Shown piece after piece: positions 51,870 to 60,361 of a stretch of DNA of 64,000 nucleotides; positions within the stretch are counted from its first letter, which is position 1, and the number at the start of each line of letters is the position of its first letter. The stretch comes from Desulfomicrobium macestii. GTDB lineage: Bacteria; Desulfobacterota; Desulfovibrionia; Desulfovibrionales; Desulfomicrobiaceae. The stretch spans positions 1 through 64,000 of the forward strand of contig NZ_JADBGG010000009.1 of NCBI RefSeq assembly GCF_014873765.1, read 5' to 3'. The notes below the pieces were generated by a model. It was not told the origin of the DNA, ran no database searches, and was given only the letters and a program-made list of their open reading frames with translations. The translations under genes and the position numbers were made by a program.

Positions 51870-52627
51870 GCCGCCTCCCCGTTCATCAGCCTTCTCAGCA
51901 GCCCCGCGTACAGGCCGGTCACTTCGGAACTTCCGGCCTCGCGCGGGGGCGGGCCGGCGGGCTCCATGGTTTCGAGTACCCGCACCGGCGTGCCCCCGAG
52001 CACGATGATGTCGTGGCCCAGGCGCAGGGCCTCCATGGGATCGTGGGTGACCAGCACCACGGTCGCGCCCACGGTCAGACGCGCGGAAAGGTTCTGCAGC
52101 CGCACGCGGGTCAGGGCGTCCAGGGCGGAGAAGGGCTCGTCCATGAGGATGACGGGGCGCTCTTCCATGAGGGTGCGCAGGAGCGCTCCGCGCTGACGCA
52201 TGCCTCCGGACAGGGCCTCGGGCAGCTTGTCCTCGTATCCGGCCAGGCCCGCCTCGTGGATCAGTTCCAGGGCCCTGGCCCGCTTTTCGGGCGAGAGTTC
52301 GCCCCGGAGCCTGGCTCCGAGCAGGACGCTGTCCCGCAGGGTCAGCCAGGGCAGGAGCAGGTCGTTCTGGCTCATCCAGGCCACCTGTGTCGAGCCTGTC
52401 CCGCCGGAGCCAAAACGGACCTGCCCGGAGAAGTCGAGGTTTGGAGCACCGGCCATGAGCTTCAGGAGGGTCGATTTGCCGCATCCGCTCGGCCCCAGGA
52501 TGCAGGTCGTCCGTCCGCCCCCGAGGGTCAGGCTCAGGTCCGCGAACAGCGGTCGGCCCTCGAAATCGAGGGAGATGCCTTCAAGGGCGATGCCTGGTGC
52601 GGCCTGCGCGGTGGCGGGAGCGTACAC
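51866..52627 (-). CDS. thiZ: Thiamine-precursor ABC transporter ATP-binding protein
   Basis: A 253-residue ABC ATPase: Walker A GPSGCGKST (about 45-53), Q-loop QNDLLLPWLT, signature LSGGMRQR, Walker B VILMDEPFSALD, and the H-loop VTHDPMEA. Gene order thiZ-thiX-(repeats)-thiY gives a complete importer. It starts 2 bases after the thiD stop. Confidence 0.87.
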   Translation of the reverse strand: MYAPATAQAAPGIALEGISLDFEGRPLFADLSLTLGGGRTTCILGPSGCGKSTLLKLMAGAPNLDFSGQVRFGSGGTGSTQVAWMSQNDLLLPWLTLRDSVLLGARLRGELSPEKRARALELIHEAGLAGYEDKLPEALSGGMRQRGALLRTLMEERPVILMDEPFSALDALTRVRLQNLSARLTVGATVVLVTHDPMEALRLGHDIIVLGGTPVRVLETMEPAGPPPREAGSSEVTGLYAGLLRRLMNGEAA

Positions 52628-52629
52628 GG

Positions 52630-53445
52630 CTATTCGAAGAACCGGTGGAAGTGATGCACCGGCCCGTGTCCCTGGCCGATGACGTAGGCGGCTCCGGCCC
52701 GGATGGCTTCGCTGATGTATTCCTTGGCGTTGCGCACGGCCGTTTCCATGTCTTCGCCCCTGGCCAGGTTCGAGGCGATGGCCGAGGACAGGGTACAGCC
52801 CGTGCCGTGGTTGTTGCGGGTCTGGATGCGCACGCCCGGCAGGGTCACGACGCGCTTTTCATGGCCGATGTACAGGATGTCGTCGCTGTCGCCCGACTCC
52901 AGATGCCCACCCTTGACCAGCACGCTCCCCCGGCCCATGGCCGCGAGGTCCGTCAGCGCTTCCATGGCCGCCGCCTGCGTGGCTATGTCCCGGCCGAGCA
53001 GCACCGAGGCTTCGGGCAGGTTGGGTGTGATGAGCGTGGCCATGGGGATGAGCTCCGATTTCAGGGCGTCGATGGCTTCGTCCTGCAAAAGCTTGTCCCC
53101 GCTCTGGGCGACCATGACCGGGTCGAGCACGATGATCCCCACCCCGTGTCTGGCCAGCCCCCTGGCCACGGTGCGGATCAGTTCCGGGGAGAAGAGCATG
53201 CCGATCTTGACCGCGTCGGCCCCGATGTCGCCAAGCACCGCGTCCATCTGCGCGGCCACGAATTCGACGGGCACGGCGTGGATGCCGGTCACGCCCAGGG
53301 TGTTCTGGGCGGTCAGGGCGGTGATGACGCTGGCCCCGTAGCAGCCGTGGGCCGCGATGGTCTTGAGGTCGGCCTGGATTCCGGCCCCGCCGCCGCTGTC
53401 GGACCCGGCGATGGTCAGTACGCGGTGATATTTGCGCTGGTTCAT
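52630..53445 (-). CDS. thiD: Hydroxymethylpyrimidine/phosphomethylpyrimidine kinase
   Basis: A 271-residue ribokinase-fold enzyme that phosphorylates HMP and HMP-P for thiamine synthesis. Seen: VLTIAGSDSGGGAGIQADLKTIAAHG at the start, VLDPVMVAQSG, TLITPNLPEA, and the anion-hole NNHGTGCTLSSAIA with catalytic Asp/Cys near 214. Its ATG overlaps the thiE stop by 4 bases. Confidence 0.95.
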   Translation of the reverse strand: MNQRKYHRVLTIAGSDSGGGAGIQADLKTIAAHGCYGASVITALTAQNTLGVTGIHAVPVEFVAAQMDAVLGDIGADAVKIGMLFSPELIRTVARGLARHGVGIIVLDPVMVAQSGDKLLQDEAIDALKSELIPMATLITPNLPEASVLLGRDIATQAAAMEALTDLAAMGRGSVLVKGGHLESGDSDDILYIGHEKRVVTLPGVRIQTRNNHGTGCTLSSAIASNLARGEDMETAVRNAKEYISEAIRAGAAYVIGQGHGPVHHFHRFFE

Positions 53446-54077
53446 GAAAGCTCCTTGGCTGCACGGATGATGGTTCTGAGGCGGGAGGCAGCCTCTCTTG
53501 GATCTGGGGCCGAGACGATGGCCGAGACCACGGCGACGCCGTCACACCCTGCCCGGATGACCTCGGCCGCGTTGCCCGGGCCGATGCCGCCGATGCCGAC
53601 CAGGGGCAGGGACACGGCCGCGCGGATGGCGGCCACGCCGTCAAGGCCCAGCGCCGGGGCCGTGTCGGTCTTGGTCGGGGTGGAGAAGACGGGGCTCACG
53701 CCCACGTAGTCCGCACCCTCGGCTTCGGCGCGCAGGGCGTCCTCCACGCACTCGGCCGAGATGCCGATGAGCATGCCCGGACCCGTCAGGCGCCGGGCGT
53801 CGGCGATGAGCATGTCGGTCTGGCCCAGGTGCACGCCGTCGGCTCCCACGGCCAGGGCCACGTCGATGCGGTCGTTGATGATGAGCGGGATGCCGGTTCC
53901 GGCCAGCAATTCACGCACGGCCCGCGCTTCGGCCACGAATTCGCGGGTCGCGCAGCGCTTTTCCCGCAGCTGCACGCAGGTCACTCCCCCTGTCACGGCG
54001 GCGCGGACGATGTCCGCGGTGGCGCGGCCAAGGGACAGCCCCCTGTCCGTGACCAGGTACAGGGACAGATCAGGCAT
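53442..54077 (-). CDS. thiE: Thiamine phosphate synthase
   Basis: A 211-residue TIM-barrel enzyme that couples HMP-PP and HET-P. Seen: LYLVTDRGLSLGR, VTCVQLREK, LIINDRIDVALAVGADGVHLGQTDM, GADYVGVSPVFSTPTKTD and LVGIGGIGPGNAAEVIRAGCDGVAVVSAI, all family hallmarks. Overlaps thiM by 8 bases. Confidence 0.95.
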   Translation of the reverse strand: MPDLSLYLVTDRGLSLGRATADIVRAAVTGGVTCVQLREKRCATREFVAEARAVRELLAGTGIPLIINDRIDVALAVGADGVHLGQTDMLIADARRLTGPGMLIGISAECVEDALRAEAEGADYVGVSPVFSTPTKTDTAPALGLDGVAAIRAAVSLPLVGIGGIGPGNAAEVIRAGCDGVAVVSAIVSAPDPREAASRLRTIIRAAKELS

Positions 54078-54885
54078 GGTGTTCCTCGTGGATGCGGCAT
54101 TCCTTGGCCAGGTCCTCGGGCGTCAGATTGAAGAGAGCGTCCAGGAGATGGATCTGAAAGGAGCCGGGGCCGGAGGCCTGCGCGCCCGCCCTCTCTCCGG
54201 CCAGTCCCAGGAAGGCCAGGGCAGAGGCGGCGGCGGAGACGGGGTCGGGGTCCACCGCGTGGAAGGCGCCGACCAGGGCAGTGGCCGAGCAGCCCGTGCC
54301 CGTGACGCAGGGCATGAGCGAGTGCCCGCCCTCGATGACCAGCGTGCGCCGTCCGTCGGTGACCAGATCGGTGGGGCCGGTGATGGCCAGGGTGGTGCCC
54401 AGTTCGCGGGCCAGGGTCCCGGCAGCCTTGGCCGCGTCCTCGATGGAGTCCGTGGAGTCCACGCCCTTGGTGGTTGCGTTCTGTCCGGCCAGGGACAGAA
54501 TCTCGGAGGCGTTGCCGCGCACCACGCTGACCTTTGTCCAGGCCAGGATGGATTTCGCGGCCTCGGTGCGCAGGGTCGTCGCTCCAGACCCCACCGGGTC
54601 GAGGATGATGGGCTTGCCGAGCGCCGTGGCCCTGCGTCCAGCCTTGAGCATGGCCGCCACCCAGACATCGGTCAGCGAGCCTATGTTCAGTACCAGCGCC
54701 CCGGCGTAGGCGACCATCTCTTCGACTTCGTTTTCGGCGTGGGCCATGACCGGAGACGCGCCGCAGGCCAGAAGGGCGTTGGCGGTGTAGTTCATGACCA
54801 CGAAATTGGTGATGTTGTGAACAAGCGGTTTGTTTTGTCTAAGGGCGCGCAGGTTGTCTGCGGCCTTGCGGGCTGGATCGGACAC
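54070..54885 (-). CDS. thiM: Hydroxyethylthiazole kinase
   Basis: A 271-residue kinase that salvages the thiazole part of thiamine. Seen: PLVHNITNFVVMNYTANALLACGASPVMAHA at the start, LDPVGSGAT, SLAGQNATTKGVDS and the nucleotide site LMPCVTGTGCSATALVGAF. The start is GTG with GAGG 6 bases upstream. First gene of the operon, about 80 bases after the TPP riboswitch, so translation is likely blocked when TPP binds. Confidence 0.95.
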   Translation of the reverse strand: MSDPARKAADNLRALRQNKPLVHNITNFVVMNYTANALLACGASPVMAHAENEVEEMVAYAGALVLNIGSLTDVWVAAMLKAGRRATALGKPIILDPVGSGATTLRTEAAKSILAWTKVSVVRGNASEILSLAGQNATTKGVDSTDSIEDAAKAAGTLARELGTTLAITGPTDLVTDGRRTLVIEGGHSLMPCVTGTGCSATALVGAFHAVDPDPVSAAASALAFLGLAGERAGAQASGPGSFQIHLLDALFNLTPEDLAKECRIHEEHHA

Positions 54886-54967
54886 GGTGCACCTCGCACT
54901 GCTGTTGATATTTGGGGCAGCAGGGGCGAGGAATGGGGGGATTGGCCGGTCATGGCCTCAAGTCTTG

Positions 54968-55038
54968 CAATTCCCTTCGCTGGCATGATCCAGATCAGGT
55001 TCAACGGGTATCATCTCAGGCTCCTCGCCACCCCTGCA
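54968..55038 (-). promoter_or_regulatory. TPP (THI-box) riboswitch
   Basis: Read on the minus strand: AGGGGTGGCGAGG, then CCTGAGATGATACCC, TTGAACCTGATCCAGATCA and TGCCAGCGAAGGGAA. These match the conserved core of the TPP riboswitch (CUGAGA, ACCCG, UGAACCUGAUCNNGNUNAUACCNGCGNAGGGAA) except for the TGCCAGC variant. It should down-regulate the thiM-thiE-thiD-thiZ-thiX-thiY operon when thiamine diphosphate is plentiful. Confidence 0.95.
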
Positions 55039-55050
55039 AAAACTGATTTC

Positions 55051-55079
55051 TGGCTAGGACAAGCGCGTTTGGCTGTCAA
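55051..55079 (-). promoter_or_regulatory. Promoter of the thiamine operon
   Basis: On the minus strand TTGACA (55079-55074) and TAGCCA (55056-55051) are 17 bases apart, placing the transcription start just before the TPP riboswitch. The -10 box is weak. Confidence 0.5.
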
Positions 55080-55081
55080 GC

Positions 55082-55876
55082 TCACTCCCCGGCGACGCAG
55101 TTCCGCCCGGCGTCCTTGGCCTTGTAAAGGGCCTGGTCCGCGCGCAGCAGGGTCGTGTCCACGGGTTCGCCGGGCCGGTGAATCGTGAAGCCGATGCTGA
55201 CCGTCGGGGCGGGAATTTCGTCGCGGATTCTTTGTGCTCCGGTCACGGCCTGGCGCAGTCGTTCCGCCACGACCGGGGCGCTGACTGCGTCGCAGGCCGG
55301 GAAGAGGAACAGAAATTCCTCTCCGCCCCAGCGCGCGCACATGTCGTATTCACGCAGGGAAAGTTCCAGGGCCCGGGCCACGGCCTGCAGCAGCTGATCC
55401 CCGGCGGCGTGTCCGAAGTTGTCGTTTACCTCCTTGAAATGGTCGAGGTCGGCGATCATGACGGCGAATCCGCCTTCTGGTTTTCGCGTTGCCCGGGAAG
55501 CGGCCTCGTCCAGGCGCACGGTCATGTAGCGGCGGTTGGGCAGGCCTGTCAGGGAGTCATAGTTGGAGGCGTGCTCCAGACGCTCCTTGAGCTGATGCAG
55601 CATGGTCTGGTACTGGTCGCTGATGCGCACGATTTTTTCCAGCTGCCGGACTTTCTTTTCGTAACTGGCCAGATAGCCCTGGCTGCGCTCGCGTTCGGCG
55701 GCCTGAAAACGGTCCGCGATGTGGGTCAGCCGGTCCAGCAGGCGCTGCTGGTCGAGGTAACGCTCAAAGAGCACGCCAAGCGCTTCCTTCCACCCTTCCG
55801 GAGGCGTTTCGGCGCCGAGAATGGCCTCGATGCGCCGCTCAAGGCTGTCTTCAGGCGGACACTGCGGCATGATCAT
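55082..55876 (-). CDS. siaD: SiaD-type diguanylate cyclase
   Basis: A 264-residue cytosolic protein. An N-terminal helical/coiled-coil region at 1-105 is followed by a GGDEF domain: YDSLTGLPNRRYM, MIADLDHFKEVNDNFGHAAGD, and the active site RWGGEEF with an upstream RxxD inhibitory site (REYD, five residues before). It makes c-di-GMP. The ATG overlaps the siaC stop by 4 bases. In Pseudomonas aeruginosa SiaD is activated by binding dephosphorylated SiaC; the same gene order here supports the same logic. Confidence 0.88.
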   Translation of the reverse strand: MIMPQCPPEDSLERRIEAILGAETPPEGWKEALGVLFERYLDQQRLLDRLTHIADRFQAAERERSQGYLASYEKKVRQLEKIVRISDQYQTMLHQLKERLEHASNYDSLTGLPNRRYMTVRLDEAASRATRKPEGGFAVMIADLDHFKEVNDNFGHAAGDQLLQAVARALELSLREYDMCARWGGEEFLFLFPACDAVSAPVVAERLRQAVTGAQRIRDEIPAPTVSIGFTIHRPGEPVDTTLLRADQALYKAKDAGRNCVAGE

Positions 55877-56250
55877 GACCTCGGGGCGATGGTGAAGGGA
55901 AAGGTGCAGTCTTCCTTGAATTCCTCGGCCAGTTCGCCGACGCGTTCGTTGTCCGGATCATAGTTCCATGCGACGCTGACCGGTCGTCCGCTCTGGTGGG
56001 ATTCCTCCAGGCGGTCGAAGATGTCCATCATGGCCCGGATGCTGCTGGTGTTGAGATAGATCAGCTCCAGGTCGAAGGCGAGGGGGCGGTCGTCATTCTT
56101 CAGAAAATCGTCGATCCAGTCGATGATGGGCTGAAAGAATTCAAAGGGATTCTCGGGGTATGAATCTCCGGCCATGAAGACACGTCCCTGCTCGTTGTCG
56201 GCGCGGACCATCGGAGTGCTGGGTGTTTGGGCGATATCTAGATTGTTCAT
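55873..56250 (-). CDS. siaC: SiaC-type regulatory phosphoprotein (DUF1987)
   Basis: A 125-residue protein matching the SiaC family: FMAGDSYPENPFEFFQPIIDWIDDFL, DLELIYLNTSSIRAMMDIFDRLEE. The threonine of LNTSS is residue 68, the same number as the phosphorylated Thr68 of the P. aeruginosa protein. SiaB phosphorylates it, SiaA removes the phosphate, and the dephospho form stimulates SiaD. It lies 27 bases after siaB and overlaps siaD. Confidence 0.9.
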   Translation of the reverse strand: MNNLDIAQTPSTPMVRADNEQGRVFMAGDSYPENPFEFFQPIIDWIDDFLKNDDRPLAFDLELIYLNTSSIRAMMDIFDRLEESHQSGRPVSVAWNYDPDNERVGELAEEFKEDCTFPFTIAPRS

Positions 56251-56277
56251 GTTCTTCTCGTACTTTTTTGAGTCTTT

Positions 56278-56814
56278 CTACAGTACGACGCGCAGGCTCA
56301 GGAAGCTTCGCGTCTCGTCGATGTCGCGCACCGTGACAGCCAGGGGGCGTGAGGCCTTGCGGGCCATGTCGATGATCCCCAGACCCGCGCTGCCGTTCAA
56401 TCCCTCGCGCGGCTGGCGCAGCTGGGTCTTGAAGAGGGCCTTGAGCGCGGCACGGTCCAGGACCGCCAGGCCGTCCACGCGTTCCTTCAGGGTGATTCCG
56501 TCCTCGCGGGTGACGACATTGCCCGCGCTGATCACATAGTGTTCATCCTCGCGGGACACGACGATGGCCGCGCTGGCCGCGCCTGTCAGCTTCGGGTGCT
56601 GGTCCGCGTAGCGACGGATGTTCTGTGTCATTTCAATATAAACGGAAAAAATGTCGGCAACGGCGCTGGGCGCTTCCTGCTGGTGGTTGAGGTAGTCGCG
56701 CAGGGCGCGGCCGATCTCCTCGATCAGGGCGGCGTTGATGGGGCCGTTGAAGCAGACCATGATCTGTTGACGGTCAAAGATTTCGCGCAGGTCGTAAAGG
56801 TCGGGTGTGCTCAT
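56278..56814 (-). CDS. siaB: SiaB-type protein kinase
   Basis: A 178-residue protein of the SiaB family: IMVCFNGPINAALIEEIGRALRDYL, VYIEMTQNIRRYADQ (helix N-box like), and GSAGLGIIDMARKASRPLAVTV. A HATPase-like kinase for SiaC. Its ATG overlaps the siaA stop by 4 bases. Confidence 0.87.
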   Translation of the reverse strand: MSTPDLYDLREIFDRQQIMVCFNGPINAALIEEIGRALRDYLNHQQEAPSAVADIFSVYIEMTQNIRRYADQHPKLTGAASAAIVVSREDEHYVISAGNVVTREDGITLKERVDGLAVLDRAALKALFKTQLRQPREGLNGSAGLGIIDMARKASRPLAVTVRDIDETRSFLSLRVVL

Positions 56815-58871
56815 GAAGCGATCTCCTTGGAGGAATCAGCCGGCGTTTGGTCGAAACGAAAGGCCAGCACGGTGATGTCGTCGCGTTGCGGGTAGTCTCC
56901 ACGGTATTCTTGCAGGGCGGTGGTCAGGGCCTTTTCCTGGGCTGCAAGCGCAAGGCCCGAGTGGGCCTCAAGCCAGTTCACGAAGCCGCTTCGCCCGAAA
57001 GGCAAGCCTCTTTGTCCCCCGGATTGGTCCAGAATTCCGTCCGTGACAAGATAAAAAACAGTGTCCGGTTCAAGGTCCAGTGTCCGGCAGGTGAAGTTTC
57101 TGGATCGGCGGTCGTTGATTCCGCCCCGGTCCCCCCGGTAATGCTCGACCTGTGCTCCCCTGGCCGTGAAGAGGTCGATGTGGGCTCCGGCGAAATGAAC
57201 CTTGCGGGTTTCCCATTCAACGAAGCACAGTCCGATGTCCATGGACGTGGCCAGGCGCTCCAGGCGTTTGGTGTCCGGCATCATGGCGCGCACGGCCTTG
57301 TCCGCGCTCTCAAGCAGCGCGGCCGGGTTGTCCCAGCTCTGTTCCATGGTGGCACGTTCCAGGGCCGCGTGAGCGATCATGGTCATGAAGGCTCCCGGCA
57401 CTCCGTGACCGGCACAGTCGATGACTCCGAACAGGCAGCCCTCGGCCCGCTCCCGGTACAGATAGAAATCGCCGCCGACCACGTCGCGCGGATGCCAGAC
57501 CACGAAATACTGTCCGAGCAAGTGCTCGCAAAGCTGCCGGTCCGGAAGAATGACCCGCTGAATGAGGCTCGCGTAGCGGATGCTCTCCGTCAGCTGGCGA
57601 TGCGTGTCCGTCAGCCGTGCATGGGTCGCCTCCAGCTGGGCCGTGCGTTCGGCCACCCGCTGTTCCAGTTCCATGGTGTGCGTCTGAACCTGGGAGGCCA
57701 TGCTGTCGAAGGCGCGCGACAGGGCGCCGAGTTCGTCGTTCCGGTTCGATTGCAGCCGGGTGTCGTAACGCCCTTCGGCGATCCTGCGGGCCGAGTCGGT
57801 CAGGACCAGCAGCGGGTGCAGAACGAGACGGTCAAAGCCCAACGTCAGGGTCAGGATGACCAGCAGCAGAATCACCGCGCCTCCGGCCAGGGCCAGGTGA
57901 ATGATGTTCGAGGACAGAATGCCCTCGGCCGCCGGATTGACGCTGCTGACCACGGTCCAGCCGAGTTCCGGAAGATGCGCCAGGGCCATCATGCGCGTGC
58001 CCTGTTTGGTTTCGACCTGCAGCGGAAACACTTGTGTGTCCCTGCGGCCGGTCTCGGCCAGGGCGCGGGCGAAGGTCTCCTGATCGCTGTGTTCGCTCAG
58101 TTCGGCGAAAACGGTCCGGGAGGTGTCCTGCTTGCCCATGGCTCCATACTCGATCCTGTCCGGATCCGGATGGGCCACGATGCGGCCCTGCCCGTCGATG
58201 ATGAAGCTCATGGCCCCGGCCGAGCGCGGGGCGAGCATGGTCTTCAGGAACCTGTCCAGCTGCATGCCGGTTCCGACCAGCCCGAGTGGCATTCCCGCCG
58301 CGTTGCGCACCTGTACGTTGATCCACAGGTTGGTCACCTTCAGGGTGGCGTCGGGGTTGACGTTCAGGGTGTAGGGAACCGGCACGTCCATGGTCGAGAA
58401 GTACCATGCGTCGGCCGCCTTGGCCGTATCCAGCGTGTAACGGTATCTGGCGCTTGGGCTTTTGGGATCGGCGTAATAGTAGGCCAGGGTGCGGTGGTGT
58501 ATGACAAAATAGGTCTGGTCGGCGAAGGCCTGGCGAAATCCTGCCGCCTCGGCCAGAAAGCGGGATCGGGCAGGCGCTTCCTGTTCCTGCAGCAGCCAGT
58601 CCTTCAGGGCGCTGAGGTCGGCGAAGCGCTGGGCGATGGCCAGCTCGCGGCCGACCAGGGCCTGGATTTTCTCACGGGTGAGCTGCGCTTCGGCAACGGC
58701 CAGTCTGCGGCTCAGGTCCGTGGTCAGATCGCTCAGAATCCGCTGACCCACCGCGACGGAGAGCAGCAGCACGGCCGCCGATATGAACAGCAGCAGGGTC
58801 CCGACCTTGCGGCGCAGCCCGGAGGCGCGCTGATCGGAGGGGAGTGGGGTGATGGGGGGTGGGGTGTTCAT
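56811..58871 (-). CDS. siaA: SiaA-type membrane PP2C phosphatase
   Basis: 686 residues. N-terminal membrane helix (about 22-42), a periplasmic Cache-like sensor region (about 43-340), a second helix, a HAMP domain (about 370-420), a coiled coil and a SpoIIE/PP2C phosphatase domain (DVVGGDFYLYRE, GVIDCAGHGVPGAFMTMIAH, FYLVTDGILDQ). The Cache region should sense a periplasmic signal and control dephosphorylation of SiaC. I chose the ATG at 58871; the longer frame begins with TTG at 58949. Confidence 0.9.
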   Translation of the reverse strand: MNTPPPITPLPSDQRASGLRRKVGTLLLFISAAVLLLSVAVGQRILSDLTTDLSRRLAVAEAQLTREKIQALVGRELAIAQRFADLSALKDWLLQEQEAPARSRFLAEAAGFRQAFADQTYFVIHHRTLAYYYADPKSPSARYRYTLDTAKAADAWYFSTMDVPVPYTLNVNPDATLKVTNLWINVQVRNAAGMPLGLVGTGMQLDRFLKTMLAPRSAGAMSFIIDGQGRIVAHPDPDRIEYGAMGKQDTSRTVFAELSEHSDQETFARALAETGRRDTQVFPLQVETKQGTRMMALAHLPELGWTVVSSVNPAAEGILSSNIIHLALAGGAVILLLVILTLTLGFDRLVLHPLLVLTDSARRIAEGRYDTRLQSNRNDELGALSRAFDSMASQVQTHTMELEQRVAERTAQLEATHARLTDTHRQLTESIRYASLIQRVILPDRQLCEHLLGQYFVVWHPRDVVGGDFYLYRERAEGCLFGVIDCAGHGVPGAFMTMIAHAALERATMEQSWDNPAALLESADKAVRAMMPDTKRLERLATSMDIGLCFVEWETRKVHFAGAHIDLFTARGAQVEHYRGDRGGINDRRSRNFTCRTLDLEPDTVFYLVTDGILDQSGGQRGLPFGRSGFVNWLEAHSGLALAAQEKALTTALQEYRGDYPQRDDITVLAFRFDQTPADSSKEIAS

Positions 58872-59131
58872 GACGCCTGCCTGCGGGGTTTGCCGAGCAA
58901 TTTGGACTGATGGAGTTTTTGCTAAATTTTCAGCACATTGCAATGACAATGAGCTGGTGTCAACGCAGGAAGCCCCGGGGCGCGGGATACGTGTTTTTGT
59001 TCGAACCCGGGTCTTGTGCTTGTTGGTGCTTGTACCGTATTTTCATGTATGACAACCGGATGGAGTTTTGTCCGGCCTTGTGCCATGTGTGTCGGGACGC
59101 TGGGGACCTGTAGGCAGTGCGGAGGATAATC

Positions 59132-60361
59132 ATGATGATCAGTGTGCGCAAAAATGGATTGTTTTCCTTCATGTTTTCAGAGGTCTGTTTTATTGATGCA
59201 TGCCCCGGAGCCAAGGCATTCATGATCGGCGCCATGAGCGTGGCGGTTTTGCTGTTGTGGATGTCCGCCGTCTGCCACGCACAGCCCGTCGAACCGATCA
59301 GGATCGGAAGCATTTTTGCCAAGACCGGCCCGGGCGCGGAGGAAAATTCTCCCAACTACCGCATGGTCACGCTCGCGGCAGGTCAGATCAATGCTGCGGG
59401 AGGTCTTCTGGGGCGCCCTGTCGAGGTGATCGAATTCGATACCGGGAGTACGGCCCTTGGAGCGCGACAGGCCGCCGAGGCCGCCGTCAAGGCCAAGGTT
59501 TCGGCCGTCATCGGCCCTTCCTGGAGTTCGCAGGCCATGGCCATGGGGCCCGTGCTTCAGCAGGCGGGCATTCCCATGCTCGGCGCAACCACGACCGCTT
59601 CGGAGGTCACCGAAATCGGGGATTACATTTTCCGGGTCTGCTATACCGACGCGTTGCAGGCCAAGGCGCTGGCCGCCTTTGCTTATGACGACCTGAAAGC
59701 TCGAAGTGCCATCGTCGTGACCATCGCCGGAGACGTCTACAGCGAAGGGCTGAGCTCGGGTTTCATCGAGCGTTTCACCGCGCGCGGAGGCAAGGTCGAA
59801 TCGCAGTTGCGCTATCTTCAGAACGCCATGAACTTTGATGAGCAGGTCCGCGTCATCGGCGAGAAATCTCCGGATCTGATCCTGGTGGCCGGTTTCACCC
59901 GTGATTCGGGTTTGTTCCTCAAGCAGGCTCGCAGTGCGGGTCTGGACATGCCTGTTCTGGGCGGCGATGGATGGACTGCTCTGGAGCACTATCCGTATCT
60001 CGACCCGGCGAAGGGCGAAAATTATTATGTGTCCCACTGGCACCCCGATTCGGGGTCGGAAGGCGGCCAAAAATTTCTGGCTCTGCTCTATCAGGAGTTC
60101 GGGCCGAATGCCCTGCAGATGATCGACGCCGGCAACGCCAACGCCTATGACGCCATGGGTCTGGTGGCCGACGCGATCCTGCGTGCCGAAGGCGATTCTC
60201 CGGCCGCCATCCGGGACGCCCTGGCCGCCACCGAAAAATATCCGGGCGTGACGGGGCTCATCACCTTCAAGAACTCGCGCGATCCCCAGAAATCCCTGGT
60301 CGTTCTGCGCATCACCCCCGACAAGGTCGAATTCGTCAAGAGCGTGGATGCCGATCGATGA
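59132..60361 (+). CDS. Periplasmic substrate-binding protein (Leu/Ile/Val type)
   Basis: A 409-residue periplasmic binding protein of the branched-chain amino acid/amide class: IRIGSIFAKTGPGAEENSPNYRMVTLAAGQINAAGGLLGRPVEVIEFD at the start of the mature part and YDAMGLVADAIL near the end. Export signal: a long N-terminus with a hydrophobic segment AFMIGAMSVAVLLLWMSAVCHAQ; GGAGG 6 bases before the ATG at 59132 supports the long form, although an ATG at 59222 would give a standard signal peptide. No permease or ATPase genes are adjacent. Overlaps the following kinase gene by 4 bases, so it probably feeds a signal to it. Confidence 0.85.
   Translation: MMISVRKNGLFSFMFSEVCFIDACPGAKAFMIGAMSVAVLLLWMSAVCHAQPVEPIRIGSIFAKTGPGAEENSPNYRMVTLAAGQINAAGGLLGRPVEVIEFDTGSTALGARQAAEAAVKAKVSAVIGPSWSSQAMAMGPVLQQAGIPMLGATTTASEVTEIGDYIFRVCYTDALQAKALAAFAYDDLKARSAIVVTIAGDVYSEGLSSGFIERFTARGGKVESQLRYLQNAMNFDEQVRVIGEKSPDLILVAGFTRDSGLFLKQARSAGLDMPVLGGDGWTALEHYPYLDPAKGENYYVSHWHPDSGSEGGQKFLALLYQEFGPNALQMIDAGNANAYDAMGLVADAILRAEGDSPAAIRDALAATEKYPGVTGLITFKNSRDPQKSLVVLRITPDKVEFVKSVDADR

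Noticed and set aside
56847-58910. 687-codon plus-strand open frame opposite siaA
   Set aside because: High GC makes long antisense frames likely; siaA on the minus strand has HAMP and PP2C motifs and operon overlap, the plus frame has none.
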